NCBI GenBank assembly: GCA_021234155.1
Contig: JAJEKV010000025.1
Span: forward strand, 10,535,386 to 10,599,385
Reading direction: 5' to 3'
From: Isoetes taiwanensis
Taxonomy: Eukaryota > Streptophyta > Lycopodiopsida > Isoetales > Isoetaceae
DNA length: 64,000 nucleotides
Shown: piece by piece, positions 46,801 through 59,589 of the stretch
Position numbering within the stretch: the stretch's first letter is position 1
Layout of the letters: the number at the start of each line of letters is the position of its first letter
The notes under the pieces: generated by a model
Told to the model about the DNA's origin: nothing
Seen by the model: only the letters and a program-made list of their open reading frames with translations
Database searches by the model: none
Translations under genes and position numbers: made by a program

Positions 46801-47555
46801 TTCTGGAGGGTTTGGGGGTAGAAGTATTCTGGCTACACAACAATTGAGGATAATGATCTGAAATGGAGATGGAAAGAATGTTGCTCCTATGCAGAGAGGG
46901 TACTTCATCCAATGTGCGAGGGGAGGCATAACATCTATCATGCATGGCATAGGCCCGCCCCACCCCGATCTGCCTATTGCACCATGTGAAAGACAAATCT
47001 CTTTCCACCTCTACCATAGCCAAATCCTGCAACAATCTAGACCATTGATCCCTCTCAAAACCCTGCACAATCTGTGCACCAGGGCCGGAGCGATCCTCTG
47101 CCTGCTCTACCATATTAAAGTCTCCTAGTAGCAACCAGGCTACTTGCAAACCACCAAGATTCCTTATCTTGTTTCTTATTGTGGCCCATGGAGCACCTCT
47201 CTGAGATGGTTGGTTTGAGGCATAGACATTCACAATCCCCCATTCCTGTCCTCCCTCAAGCCACTTAATAATTGCCCAACGACCATACTTATCTGCTGCG
47301 GAGTACGTAACATTAACATTCATTTTTCAAGCAATAAGAGTACCCCCACTAGACCGCCCCGAGGAAGAGGCAATGGATGCAAAATGTCTTCCAACCATAT
47401 CCATCAATTGTGTCATATCTCCCCTGTGGCACTTATGCTCCTGAATACAAACAATATCAGGATGAAGCTGACGAAGCGTCAAAGCAATCTCTAGCCCTCT
47501 TACTACTAGAGGACTACACCCCCCTCACATTCCAATTGAGAATTGTCCTATTCAT
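43818..47555 (-). pseudogene. LINE ORF2: endonuclease and reverse transcriptase
   Basis: The start is ATG at 47555 (MNRTILNWNVRG), typical of APE-type endonucleases. Further endonuclease blocks are PDIVCIQEHKCHRGD, WGIVNVYASNQPSQRG, WLLLGDFNMVEQAEDRSGPG and ISISDHYP. RT blocks are LIPKVKQPSMINDWRPISLL, QSGFIPGRNILTNI (46408-45803), GVRQGCPLAPFLFTMVAKAL and RFADDTFLF (45742-45089, the catalytic FADD). The C-terminal zf-RVT-like region reaches 43818. The frame is interrupted about seven times (for example after 47510, near 46440 and near 45770). It should nick target DNA and copy its own RNA, but is not functional as written. Confidence 0.85.
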
Positions 47556-47639
47556 CCCACAATAGTCTTGTTCTTCCTCTCGATGGGTGAAACCTGCGTG
47601 CCTTCTAGAACCAATGGATTGACCTTCGAGATGCGGTCT

Positions 47640-48600
47640 ACCTCATCAGCCCAACTCTCCAACCGAGAGATCTGGTGAACAACTTGCCTAGCTTCTTGCA
47701 TATGCTCATAGTCGGACGGAGGCCCCCCTTCAGTTGAGACTGGCCCTCTGGTCCGGGCTCGAACACTACCATCCCCAACACTACGACCATCTCTACCATT
47801 CTCAGAACCAAGACCTCCAAGCCTACGAGCATCATCACTATCCGGGGCTCGGTTTCTCTGCTAGTACCCTCAAGAGGGCGGTCATCCCCGACACCGCTAC
47901 CCCCTTTGGAGCGGGCCTCCACTATGGCCACCCCCATTATTGCCTCGAACACTACCACCCCTAACATTGCCATTAGTGGGACGGTCACAGTTACCTCCGC
48001 CTGGGGTTCAGACAATATCATCCCGACTCTGCCATATGGAACTCTACCTGTGATATCTGGAACACTAACACCTCCAGCACCTGGGCCTTGGTCAGTCGCC
48101 TCCACCAACAACAAGACCATCTGGGATTTGGCCTCCAACAGGGGTTGATCACTACCACCCCCCATGACCACTCGCCCGCGAACACCTCTGCATTTGGGGT
48201 TCGATCATTACCACCCCATGACCACTCGCACGAACACCTATAGCTGGGGTTCGAGCACTACCACCCCCATGAGCATTATCACTATCAACCCTACCAGGAA
48301 GAACGATGGAAACATGCGCTGAATCTCAGAACCATTCAATAGCTGCAGTCGGAAATGAAAATGCCAAGAACCACTACGGGGCCGGGTATAGAAGTGGGCG
48401 TAGGCGCAGCGAGCAAGGCAACACATATCCTAGGTGCCTGAACAATAGAATGAGCTAAGTGAACTCCAAGACCATTCACCATAGAAACCAAGAACTCAGG
48501 AACCAACATATCTGGAGGCAAATCCATGATTTGAAACCAACATGGCTGGAGTATAGAACTGATATAGGACATATGCCTCACCTAAGCCATCAACCCCTCG
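47640..48600 (-). pseudogene. LINE ORF1 (DUF4283-like, with Gly-rich tail)
   Basis: The minus frame 48581-48336 gives PCWFQIMDLPPDMLVPEFLV and SMVNGLGVHLAHSI, parallel to the DUF4283-like block of the 25-kb element (PFWIAIEDFPPEFQDSEFIS). Downstream the C-terminal half is a low-complexity tail (48171-47638) with repeated GGVVV/GHGG motifs. It is coded by an imperfect 60-bp repeat at 48140-48270 (CACTACCACCCCCATGA). ORF1 of plant L1s binds the element RNA. It is broken at least three times. Confidence 0.6.
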
Positions 48601-48904
48601 ACTAACCAAGCATGCCGACAGGACTTCGACCTCGAACATAATAAGGAAAAATTACTAGGCAAGAATTTCAAAGACTGGTACCTGGACAAACCAATCCGCC
48701 TCGAATGTCCAGAGAGCCATGAGCTAAACCAGCGTGTCCAAAACTATTCGATTGAAGTACCCTAGTGCTGCAAAGGGAGACCAAATTCTCTATAGTGCGA
48801 ACATGCAGAGCATGGTCACGCCTATCAAGGATCTGCTTTGGAAGCTTTGCTTCGTAAGTCAATTTGAATAATGATCATCCACAAACTTCATAGCCTCTTC
48901 CACC

Positions 48905-51525
48905 CGAGCACTCCTATGGTCAAGCACCTTACTCTTAATCGGTCCCGAAAAGCACGGGCCGGTGAGGGCAGGTATCTTGTGTCATTTGTCCTCCAAGCTG
49001 GGCGTGCGGTGTTGGCGGTTTTAATAGCACGAGATGTCTAACCTCACTCGAGGGTGAGTCCAAGGTGCGCATAGAGGATTTTGCCTCCTCGAGCCGCTAC
49101 ACCTACATCACCTTCCTTGGCAACCTCCTCTCTAGGCGGGTGTAGGGGTTTACAGATCCTGTTTCAAAGTGGCAAAGATGCTTGAAGGAATATGGGTTGG
49201 AGTTATCGGCACACAATTTTCTCGAGGCTGAATTGAAAGGAAGAGTGATTGACAGGGGCCTATCTCTTTGAAGGTAACTCTAAAAGAGCACCGCATATCC
49301 CTCAACAATTGCCGCTGTGGTTCAATATCCATGCGATTACTTCGGCTTCCTTCTCACCTCGTGAGATAAATTGAATGCCTTCTTCTTTGTGAACCAACAT
49401 TTGCAGCTTGGTAACCGTGATTCTCGATGATCAGCCCCGCGGATGTGGAAGGAGACCGCATATCCGCCTCCAAAATTTCAACCATAGCCAATCCCTTTCT
49501 TTTTGTGGACTCTTTTCTTTTCCTCGCTTTATCACGCTGCCTAACCCCCAAACCGTGAATCCTTTCAGCACTCCAAGAGCCTTAACTGAAATTTGTCTCC
49601 GCAGAGTTGGCGCCGCAAAAATTTTCCTGCTGAAAATTCGCCTAGCCACAGACCTGAAAATCCCAAAAGCTATACACCTTTGAGCTCTCTCAATCAGCCT
49701 TTCCAACGCACTCAAGTGAATCACTGACATTCCCAACACCGTGATGCCCCTCGTGATACAACGCGGCGCCATCTCTACATGGCACTTCTAGGACTATGCC
49801 TATTCTCTATGTTTGTTGCGGTCCGGACGATGCAACTTGAGGTTCCATCTTAGTTCAATAGCTTTTCTTTCAATTGTGCTCTCGTTTTTCATCAATTAAT
49901 GCTCATACAAAAGACGATATCTTTGCCCTCCCTTCACCCTTCTCGACCATTTTGTTGATTTTGCAATACTTTGCATATCCGTGGATTTAGGGCCTATAAC
50001 ACTCAACCGGCCTACCAAACGTGATTTTCCTAACATTCCTCGCAAAATAGTGGAAAAGAAATAAATTTATATCTTTCTTTAGAAAAGAATATAATGGTCA
50101 ATCTCGCATCAGAGAAAGAAAAAAAAAAATACAATGGTGAACTTATATGTGATCATGGACTATTTATTTGAATTTGCCGTGGTGACAAAATTTGGGGTTA
50201 GCATTGCAAAAGTTTTGCAATCATAAAGAGCTTCTGAGTCAGATACACAGAGCGTGAGCTTCTCGGGTCACGGGCAGGAGCCGGAAAGCGCATCATCCCC
50301 TCACACAACTTCTATAGATCCAAACAGATTGATTTTTGTAATAGATTCGCGGTTCGAACAGATGTCTTCAATGCCAGAGCAAAGAGACCCCAAATTTTGC
50401 TCCTCAAGAAAAACTCTAGCTACTTGACCGTGACTAAACTTAGACTCAAAATTACTTCAGAAAAAAAAAGTTAATTTAAATCGCTCTGAAATTTTGTGGT
50501 CTCGTGGGTTACGGACTTAAAAACCCGCTTCTAAACCGCATTAATGCCGTAAAGAGAAGCGTAGATGTAGATCCGCTTATCGCCATCGCTAGCTCGTTTT
50601 TCTTTATCAGCAGTATTCTTGTCTCTTCATAACACAAATTGCTCGGGTCCAAAGACTATGAGACAATCTACCCAGCCTAGCTTCGACATCTCTCTTTTAT
50701 AAAAAGAAGCTTTGCTTAGTCAATGCTCAAGGGGGTCGACCATAGTTGCTCTTTTGTCCTTGGTCTCATTTCTTCATTAGCCTCTGATTACCATGTTTTG
50801 AAAAAATGAGACTAAATTTCCAGACAAAGATAAATCGAAGAAGAGCTCCAAATACCGGATTTACAGAGGAAGTTGCAAGGGCAATGAATCGAAGAGGCAA
50901 AAGCCAAAATCCCTACCTAGCCTTTGTGTAATGCATGATTCATAGTTTACTTCGTTTCTAATTTATTCGCGACAATTGAATTCCTTCCGTGCTTCTCAAA
51001 CTACTTGCATTTTATTAAGAAGTGCATTTCTATAAATCTATTTCTAAAACAAGCTTAATGGCTAATTTTTCCTCCCAATTTCTACTAATCTTTCCCCGCT
51101 AAGCCGCACTTCCGTTGAAACAAGAAGGACGTACATAACCCATAAATTATTAAACGTAATCGGAAAACATGTTTCAGAGAAAGAAGCTGGACCAATTAGT
51201 TATACCCCTAAGAATCTGGAGGAAATAAATGGTAAGTTTCTGCGCGAAGTTTCGCTTTTGGCTGCTTTGCATCTCGTAACGTAGACATTCTAGCGATGGC
51301 CGCTCACCCGCTCTTAAGCATCAAGAGAATTTCCCGCCTTTGAGCATATCAACAAAGATGCATGCTTCTTCCTCAACACTCATTCCTCTCTATACCACCC
51401 TCATAATCGCGGGGTACCTCGCCTAAGCATTGGCACAGCAGCAAATTCAACCGGAATAAAGCTTACTCTTAAGGAAATCGCTCGCCCCCGGCGTAAGAAA
51501 TGGGCACTGTGGCAGTCCGTAAGAA
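48905..51525. other. Unassigned DNA between a LINE and a copia element
   Basis: I recognise no protein here. Minus frames 49332-49150 and 49772-49431 and plus frame 49408-49683 cover 49.1-49.8 kb but match no family I know. The rest (49.8-51.5 kb) is non-coding with many CG-containing words. It is probably worn repeat. Confidence 0.3.
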
Positions 51526-51527
51526 GA

Positions 51528-51900
51528 TGTTAGTCCGATGAGGGCAACAAACAGGCGGATCCATTAAGTGAGGCGCGGTTGACCGATATGATGTACGCGG
51601 TGATTCGAACGCAATAGTACGCTGCTGCTTGTTTTTCCTTCCAATCTCCTACCTTTGTGGGAGAAATCTCGCTTTGCTTTAGTTTTCTATTTAAACCTAC
51701 TCTTTATGATAATGACACCATCTTGAGAGGCTTTCCATCAGATTTGAGTTCACCTGGCCTCTATCAATGCATGAGTTGATTTCTCGGTGGTGCTAGGTCC
51801 GGCGGGTTCATATTAAAAATGTGAGCTCACCGCGAAGCGAGTAAAAGGATGGCTATCGATTCGACCTTCGCCATCGCGCCAGAAGTCTTCGTGATCACCG
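51528..51900 (+). repeat. 5' LTR of the copia fossil
   Basis: It begins with TGTTAGTCCGATGAGG and shares with the right copy the blocks GGTTGACC, TGTACG-GTGA, CCTTCCAATCTC, CTTTAGTTT-CTATTTAAA, ACTCTTTATGAT, GAGAGGCTTTC and CAATGCATGAGTTG. TATTTAAA near 51689 could be the promoter. The right border is uncertain. Confidence 0.65.
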
Positions 51901-53469
51901 AACCTTCGATCCCGCCAAAGCGATTAATAAGTAAGTACGGGAGCCATTCAGAGGGACAAATTTCCACATGTGGAAATATCAAATGAAGACGCTTTTGAGG
52001 TCGGCTGGATTATGGGCAAAGCGGTGAATGGTAACCGAGGCAAAACCAAGAGGGGAGGACCTCGCAGCCAAAGAAGCGGATGGCAAAGGATTCAAGGGCT
52101 TAATTCCCCAAATTTTATTTGGTACCGCATCCATACCATCCCCAATAGGTCAGCTGTCTCAAAGCGCCGCGATGAGTACCGCAAAATTGTTCAATGTGCG
52201 AAGCAAAATCAAGGCCACCCAAGTCATGCTCAAGAACTGGGCTTATACGCCACCAAATACATCGATGGAGAATCCACGTCCTAATTTCACATTGAAAAAT
52301 GCTAATATCATGGATCAATTGTTAAATCCCGGCAAAGATAAAAAATTGCGGTAATCGCCCAGATACATGGAATGTTGATAATTGCCTTTACTCTCCTCGG
52401 CCCGCCTTCACCAAAGATATGGCAAACCCGTAGGTAGTGCTCTCCAATCATCCCGAACCTCACTTGGGAAGATCGCCACCGCTAAAGTTCTACAAGAAGA
52501 AGCCAGCCGAAAAGTAATGAACTCGTGGCTCTTCACCAACAAGCTCTTAATTTCGAGAAACGCCATGTTGCTAATAGCAGCGGAGCCGGGACTCGCGAAA
52601 CCATGCCTTAATGTGACAGGTAGAGAAGAGGCCATCTTAAGAAAGAGTACTGAAACTTGTCGGCATCAAGCCCGCATAAGGCGTAAAGGCCAAGCCGAAA
52701 AAAACAGAAATTGACACGCGAAAGCCGAAATCATCGCTCAACCATCTTCTATGATTGAGGGAGCCGCTTCATGACCATCATTGCATCCCAAGGAGATGCG
52801 AACTTGGTGGCTTGATCTCGCAGATCACAAGACATGATGCATCAAAGGATATTTTCATCATCTCAAACCATTATCAAACCTCGCTTCTTATCAAAGCTGC
52901 AAGAATGGGAATATGCTTCGAGTAAAATAAATGGGAGATGTTACCATCATCTGATCACGGTGAAATCTCTTGTGGTTTCCAATGTTATATGTAATTGCCT
53001 CGGACAATCTCTCCTCGCGATAGCTCAGCTTGGCGATTTAGAGTGGGAGTGTATTTCTCCAAGAGGCCACTCTTTACAAGCACCAAATCCAGCAGTTGTT
53101 GCTATAGGAAGTGTGCATGGGACCTATATAAATCGGATAACGCCGGGCTTAGTGCTACAATACGCTAGCCTTTGAATCCGTGGCATGCTCTCGCTTCGGG
53201 CTATGCAGAACTCAAAGCATTCAATATACCGTGGAGCTCCAGCAGCATCAGGAATTGATAACAAGCTAGATCTTCCTTCTCAATGCACGACCGCACCAGC
53301 GGCAGCACCAAAGCCCCATTCCCAAGCGAATAACGGAGCTCATTTGCGTGCCAAAGAGTTCATTCCTCGGCATTCCCAAGACACCCACGCCTTCTTGGTG
53401 GCAGTAGCCCTTAAGGATCTAAAGTTCGCCAAAAGGCTGGCTTTGGCACGGTACCTTTTATACTTCTCG

Positions 53470-54030
53470 GTTTAGGTAGGGCCCTGCCCAGATGGAAAAA
53501 AAATGAAATTAGCCAACCTTCAAACAAATCTCACTCCACTCTGCCCCACATCCGCCTCCATTCTACTCTCTACCCCTCCTCTAAGATTTCTTAAGAATTT
53601 ATTCTAGGTTTTTCATAACCTAATCTTATTCTACATATCCATCCGTGTACATATGATAATTTTAAGAGTTATTTTGTAGCTATTGTGTTTCTAAATACTT
53701 CTAAGGATGCACTTGTAGCTTTTTTTATATAGACCCCTTTTTAATAGATTTGTTTTATCTACAAGGATAAGCCACGTGAAGCTGCAAGTGGCTGCACTAC
53801 AACTATAGTTGCATGTGTTTGTGTTCTTTGATTAAATATGATGCCCCTCACTGAAAATCTCCCCACCACGTAACCGTGACTTGGAAAAGGAAGATACCAA
53901 AATCTCAAGTAAAATAATATTGGCCATAATTCATTTAGATTTCTATAAAAACATTCATTCAGAAAACATTCACAAAGATAACTCAATTCCTTGCAAACTT
54001 CTATTATTCTTCACCACCTTCTTAAATTCC
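53470..54030. other. AT-rich insertion-like stretch inside the copia fossil
   Basis: Between the gag/protease part and the integrase part lie about 550 bases that are AT-rich and show no copia similarity, starting after TTAGGTAGGGCCCTGCCC. This may be a small nested insertion. No terminal repeats are clear. Confidence 0.35.
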
Positions 54031-56565
54031 TATGCTTTTAGAGAAGTTTGGCCTTAGCGCAACCTTCGCCAGGTTTCTATTTCCCCGACCTTCATTAACG
54101 ACATTCTCGCTTATACTCGTGTATTCTTTCGGAATTCAAGCACTAAGTTCTCTCATTACTTTACAGCAAGATGTGGCTCAGTCCACACCCAACAAGGAGC
54201 TTCACCGCTGCTTAAATGAGGACAATGAGGGAGTACATTTCCCATCAAATGGTGCACTTTAGCAAAGCATTGTGGATCGAAAGAGGAACCACAAATGCCT
54301 TGAATCCGCGAACAAAATGGTCTTCACGAACTATGAACCTACTCTCTTTGAAGGATACGGTATTGCGTTGGTCAATAGCCAATAATTGCCCATTCACTCG
54401 CGTATTATCTATGTACCGTAATTATGCTAATCTAGCTTGTCTCCTGAGGTCACTACAAAAGCAAACTCCGCTTGAGCTCGACTTTGCGCCACCGGGATGG
54501 TCACCTTCGAAGTCTTTGATGCCCGCCCACGCCTTCATTCTCAAAACATCCAAAGACGAAATTTTTCTTCGCAAAGATGCCTTCCATCTTCATTGGTTAC
54601 CCACCGCCAAAAGGATATAAACTTTTACAACCCTCGTGACAAAGAAGGTCTTTACACGGATGTGGAATTCTTCGAATCTCAAAGGTTCCCTGCCACGCAT
54701 CCCATCCCCGGATATGACGTAATTGATCTCCTTTTTGTGCCACCCGCCATCGACATCGTGGAGGATGCTCATTCCCCGTTAGAGCCTAATTGCAAAGTAC
54801 CGATTTGCCTTCCCATGAGCCAATCGAACCTAGTGCCATTGATACACCGTGAGCCCTGTGGACTCATATGTAGCAGAGACATCAATCCGCCGGCAGACCA
54901 CTCTATGTCGCGACCGACGCCTATGCGATGGAACCCACTCTTCGTGATATCACCGAACATCACGCTTCTTTCACTTTCATTATGATACCTCCTCGATCCC
55001 CGCCACTTTTCAAGAAGCTATGGATCACCCACAAGCTCGCGTTTGCAAAACCGCAATGGACTGAAATTGGAGCCCTCGCGACAAAGAATGGCACTCCTCG
55101 ACATTTGGTCCCTTCCGGCAGCGATTGTTTCCTCCAAATGGCTCTACAAAACCAAAGTCAAGCAATGATGCACATTGACGTATCTGCACGCTTTGTTGCT
55201 CGAGTTTCGGCTAAATCAAGGTTTGATTCCCTGACACCTATTCCCTCGGTGGTCAAACTCGTGATCCATCGGTAATCTTTGCTCTCTTTGCTACAAAATT
55301 ACCGGTAACTATGAAATCCAATTAAATGGACGCCCAAATTTCAAGATTCCTCATGTGGTGGACCGAAGAGGAAGGCGTATTTCGCAAAACAACCAGAGGG
55401 CTATATTTCCCTCGACTGAAAGCAACTAGTGCGCTGCCAAAGCTCTCTATAATGCGCCCTGAGTCGGTAATTTCCAAGATACTAATTTTCCTCCCTTCCA
55501 AAAGCGATTTCCGTAGCAGGACTTTGGCTACAAAACATTTACATTTATGTCAATTCACAACGCCATCTTTGGTCTATACACTACGATACCATCCCCGTAA
55601 GTAATTCTTCAAGCTTCCATTCATTAAAGCCCTTCAGCTCAAGAATTCAAGATGGTATGATTTGGGAGACATCATCAGTTGCCTCTGGCTTCCGGATCAC
55701 CGAGATCGCGTCAACTCGGCTTAATGGATTGATCAGAAAATATGCCTTTTGATGCTTGTGCTCGGGATAATGTAATCATAATGGCCGCGGGTCACCCCAA
55801 TGGAATCGGGGCCTTCGCCATCTCCACCATCATTGCCCACCACGCCGAGGATGTTCTTAAGTCGCTTTGGCATCTGTTCATAACGCAACATCATCACCGC
55901 TCTTTCAATCATCTTCAGATTTCCACATGGCTGCACTTCACATTTGGTTTGCCAATTTTCTCGAAAGCGGTGTTCGCATGCATCCAGTCTTACTTCACTG
56001 ATCGCGACTCAAACGGATCCGGCTACCTCAAAGGTTCTTCCAAACTATGGTCTTACCAGATGGCTCCTCAACAATGTAATCTCAATAACACCTTCTATGG
56101 CTAATTCGATACCGATTACGCAGTGATGATGATTTATTAATTAAGTCCACCGCTATTATGCATTTTTTCAAATCCAGGTGCTTCCTCGAGCTCCTCGCTA
56201 GCAAACCGACAGCCTAATCCACCACAGAGGGTTACATTTCAAAGATGTGAAGCCGCCAAGGAAGCCAATGGCTTATCAAAGTCACCTGATCTCCCACAAG
56301 AAACTCCACCTACCACTTCATCTTCTCCTCAAGGACAACATGAGTTTGCATTGCCTCGAGCAAAGGACCCAAATTTCACTCCACAAAAGCAAGCATATCA
56401 AAGTCGTTCCACTTTCTCCTGAAAGTTCACGAGGGAAACATCATTCTCCCTCATTGCTTCACCGGCCATGGTAGCAGATATCTCACCAAGCCTTTGCCCT
56501 CGTGGATAAATTTCAGCTCCAATCAGCCGGACTTCCATGTGGTTCCTCAGGCATCCACTCAAGCA

Positions 56566-57000
56566 GTGAGAACAGTAATTTTGAGAAAGATCCCCACTCC
56601 ACCAAGGTGAGGTTGACCCATGGGCGTGTACGGTGACTTGAACGCACATGCATGCACAAGCCAAGCATTTGCCTTCCAATCTCTCCCAATCTTTGTAGAA
56701 ATCTCTGCTTGCTTTAGTTTCTATTTAAAACCTTACTCTTTATGATACTTTGATCATCCGAGAGGCTTTCATCAGGATTTTGAGTTCACTCATTTCAACA
56801 ATGCATGAGTTGGTTTCCTCCCTTTCTCGTGTTAGTCCCGGAGGTTCACAAGGCGTGTTTATTTATGGTGATCAAACTCTCGGGAAGCGAAATGTCTGCC
56901 AAATGCGATATGTAGAAGCTTGTAACTTGAAGTTACGGAATGGCTATCGACTAATGGCATTCGCCGCTAAGATGTGGGAAGCAATGGAGCTTTGGCTTCG
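56566..57000 (+). repeat. 3' LTR of the copia fossil
   Basis: It starts at TGAGAACAGTAATTTTG directly after the RNase H end and repeats the block order of the left LTR (see 51528-51900), including CTATTTAAAA at about 56726. A 95-residue open frame inside it (56750-57037) is a by-product. Confidence 0.65.
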
Positions 57001-57039
57001 TAAGTACGAGCGCGTAAATCTCGTGTCCCATAAATAAAA

Positions 57040-59585
57040 CAATTTCACCAGCACTGAAAAGCTAATTCTGGCCGAGGGAGCTAATCCAACCAAGAATCCA
57101 AACATCGTAATTCAAAAGTTGTGACCTTGTGGCGATGGAATCCTCCAATAACAATAAGAAAACAAGAGAAAACCCGGCGAGAAGGGATCGAATCGGTCAA
57201 CCAAAGACTATGATGTTGTGCTTCTTTGTCCACCATCTTAAGTTCCGCCACCCCCTTAAGATCTGATTCTTTGTGTAAGAGCTATGTCCTTCGACAAGTC
57301 CATGCTCCATTTGATGAAGTCGAACTTGTTCATCCATCTCTATCATACTTGCTTCTTCACTGTTTCTTTATCGCCTCGATGAAAGCGTTAATCCCCGCTT
57401 ATTAAGCATATTCTAAAGCCCGGAAGCGCACCATCACTAATGCTAATATAAGTTCCATCAATTTGCTCTCAAGGATATGCTCTCATCGTTGTAACGATTC
57501 TCTTGTGGATTTCAGGGGCCTTCCGCGGTCTCCCTAACTGGCTTTTACTTCTTATCGAGGGCACGGGAACATTCTTGCAAACCTTAAGGTCGCTTTTGGT
57601 AAATCTTTTGGAAACATTTGAAAATGTTTTTCCATGTCATAGGTCTTGAGCATCTAGAAAATTAACGTAAAAACTTAACAACATCTAAGACCCAAAGTAA
57701 AAATTTAAGGGCATTTGAACACCTCAAAAAATACAAAACACTTTGTATGCCCACTGCTGGGCATTTTAGGGCTATCCGCGGAAATTCATCAAAAATATTA
57801 GGGTAGTTTGTAGTTTTGGATCACCGCCGGCAAGTGTAACTGCTAGGATCTGAGGGTGGGCTCTGAGAATTGTAAGGCATATCTAGGTATATTTCATGAT
57901 CCCGACGCAATCTTCACATTATTGCCGCATTTTTTTCTTAACAAAGGAAAATTATTTTCACATCCTATATATGAATCCGGGCCTGGCCTTTGTCTTTTGG
58001 ATGCTTCTTTTTAATGGCTGTTTAGAACCCATTTTAATTCCTTTATCAATTTTGTATTTTTATCGATGGTTCTTTAAGCCAATTTTTAGGTGAAGTTTTT
58101 GACCTGAGGCTCTAGTGATCGCTTTTTCCCTACCCCTGCGTGGTTTTCTAGGGTTTTGTTACCGCTGTTTCTATTGAGCAATTTTGTAGGTATCCAACTT
58201 AATTCAATGATGTTGAACCGTAGATAGAAATTCGATGGGACATTTTCCCCGAATGGAGACCACATTTCAAGAGACACAATTGGGGCACAAGCTACAAGCA
58301 TGTACTTCCAAAGTTCAATCTCAAGAGGAATCTTCAACATTAATAAATGGTGCTTCTCAGGCTAACGCTCACTTGATGGCTTAATGAAGTGCTGGCACCC
58401 TCTACTTTTACATATAATATCCTGAACACTCACCGTTGGGGCAATATAATGGGATTAGTTGATAATGATGACGATAAACATACAAAATTCCTTGCAAGCA
58501 TCTACTTGCAAGTGGCACTCAATCGTATTACCTAAACCAAATACTATCAACTAATAATATGGGATATGTTTTATTTTTCAACATTAAATATTTGTTAAAG
58601 ACTAGCAATAAGGTTTTTACTCTCTTGTGTTAAATCATGGCGCTTCCTTATTATGCGGCCGTGATATATAATGAAGTGTCGGGTCCTGCACACTTGGAAC
58701 CCTCGTGAGGGCTCCGACTCCATTTGTCTGCATTAAGCAAATGAAAGCTAACCATTTTAGTGGGATGCACTTGAGATGTTCTTATATACCGCCTTTTCGC
58801 CTTTCAACATAATATCACACTCTCTTTCTCAACATAATTCCTCGAGGAACTCAGAGTGTTCACCGCCTTCTCAAAGATAATTTCCTTCCGTGGACTTGCT
58901 CACTCTTCCCTGTGAGATTAGTTCTCTGCTTTTATTTCCAACATGCTACCAATCAAGTCCCCATACTTTTCAACCTATCCGAGAGTATATTATAGGAGGG
59001 CACATGGAGTGGACTACTACATTGTTCCACTCCATCCGCCTAATCCAATGTTATTATGAGCTCTTCTAATTGACTCCTGTGAGGACCTAGCCATCAATCA
59101 TTTCCCATGAATTTGAGCCTCGGGTAGAATATCCATGTGTTAATGTATGTTGGATCTAATTTATTTTTGTTGTTATCTAGATTATGATGATTCTACCCTT
59201 CGAGGCTTATGCTCAGGATATGTTTTGTCATGTGCTTTGCATCTAGAGTAACCAGGAAGATGCAGATAATGGATTCGCCTATGCCTTCCATTATCGAATC
59301 TTGCCTCACTAACAAGAGTCCTGATATCCGGCGATATCCTCATGTTGGCGAAGTCAATTGTCGACAAGAGGGAATTCTCCGTTTTATACCATTAAGGAAT
59401 CCTATGAATAGGGAACATCGCTACGGATCTAAGAGCTTTTAGCCCTTTGCTGCTGTGCACCTTCCGCCTTCCAATTCACTCGGATGTAATGACATAGTTG
59501 CTCATGAGCACAAGATGAAGACCCTTTCTTTGCAATTGCGCTGCAATAACCCGTCACATACATAAAAACTCGCTGCTAAATGTAT
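57040..59585. other. Intergenic DNA, nothing recognised
   Basis: No gene is supported. The short frames at 57896-58093, 58086-58340 (minus) and 59209-59442 match nothing known. 58850-59580 may be worn LINE body since a LINE of known type follows directly, but I see no motif. Confidence 0.3.
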
Positions 59586-59589
59586 ATTT

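Larger units (their letters stand above)
43818..48900 (-). mobile_element. L1-type LINE, ORF1 and ORF2 both present, degraded
   Basis: This is an almost complete L1-clade plant LINE on minus, with ORF1 at about 48600-47640 and ORF2 at 47555-43818. It is nearly 5 kb and its 3' end runs, without a recognisable poly(A), into the leader of the hAT gene (43680) on the same strand. That makes a clean element border hard to place. The arrangement ORF1 (DUF4283-like) then endonuclease then RT then zinc-binding C-terminus is the plant L1 order. Confidence 0.8.
51528..57000 (+). mobile_element. Ty1/copia LTR retrotransposon (fossil, both LTRs present)
   Basis: The element is flanked by direct repeats of about 330-430 bp (51528-51900 and 56566-57000). 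Inside, in order: gag (EPFRGTNFHMWKYQMKTLL, about 51930-52300), a protease/gag-end region (52.4-53.4 kb), integrase (54.2-54.7 kb: EYISHQMVHF, then the C-terminal FYNPRDKEGLYTDVEFFE), reverse transcriptase (about 54.9-55.4 kb) and RNase H (55.4-56.55 kb, ending with an ADI..KPLP-like block). The order integrase before RT is diagnostic for copia. It is heavily worn, with well over ten interruptions. LTR divergence is high by eye, so insertion was old, although consensus errors may add to it. Confidence 0.75.

Noticed and set aside
51970-52714. Novel host genes in the 52-56 kb open frames
   Set aside because: Motif order and flanking repeats show these are pieces of a copia element, not separate genes.
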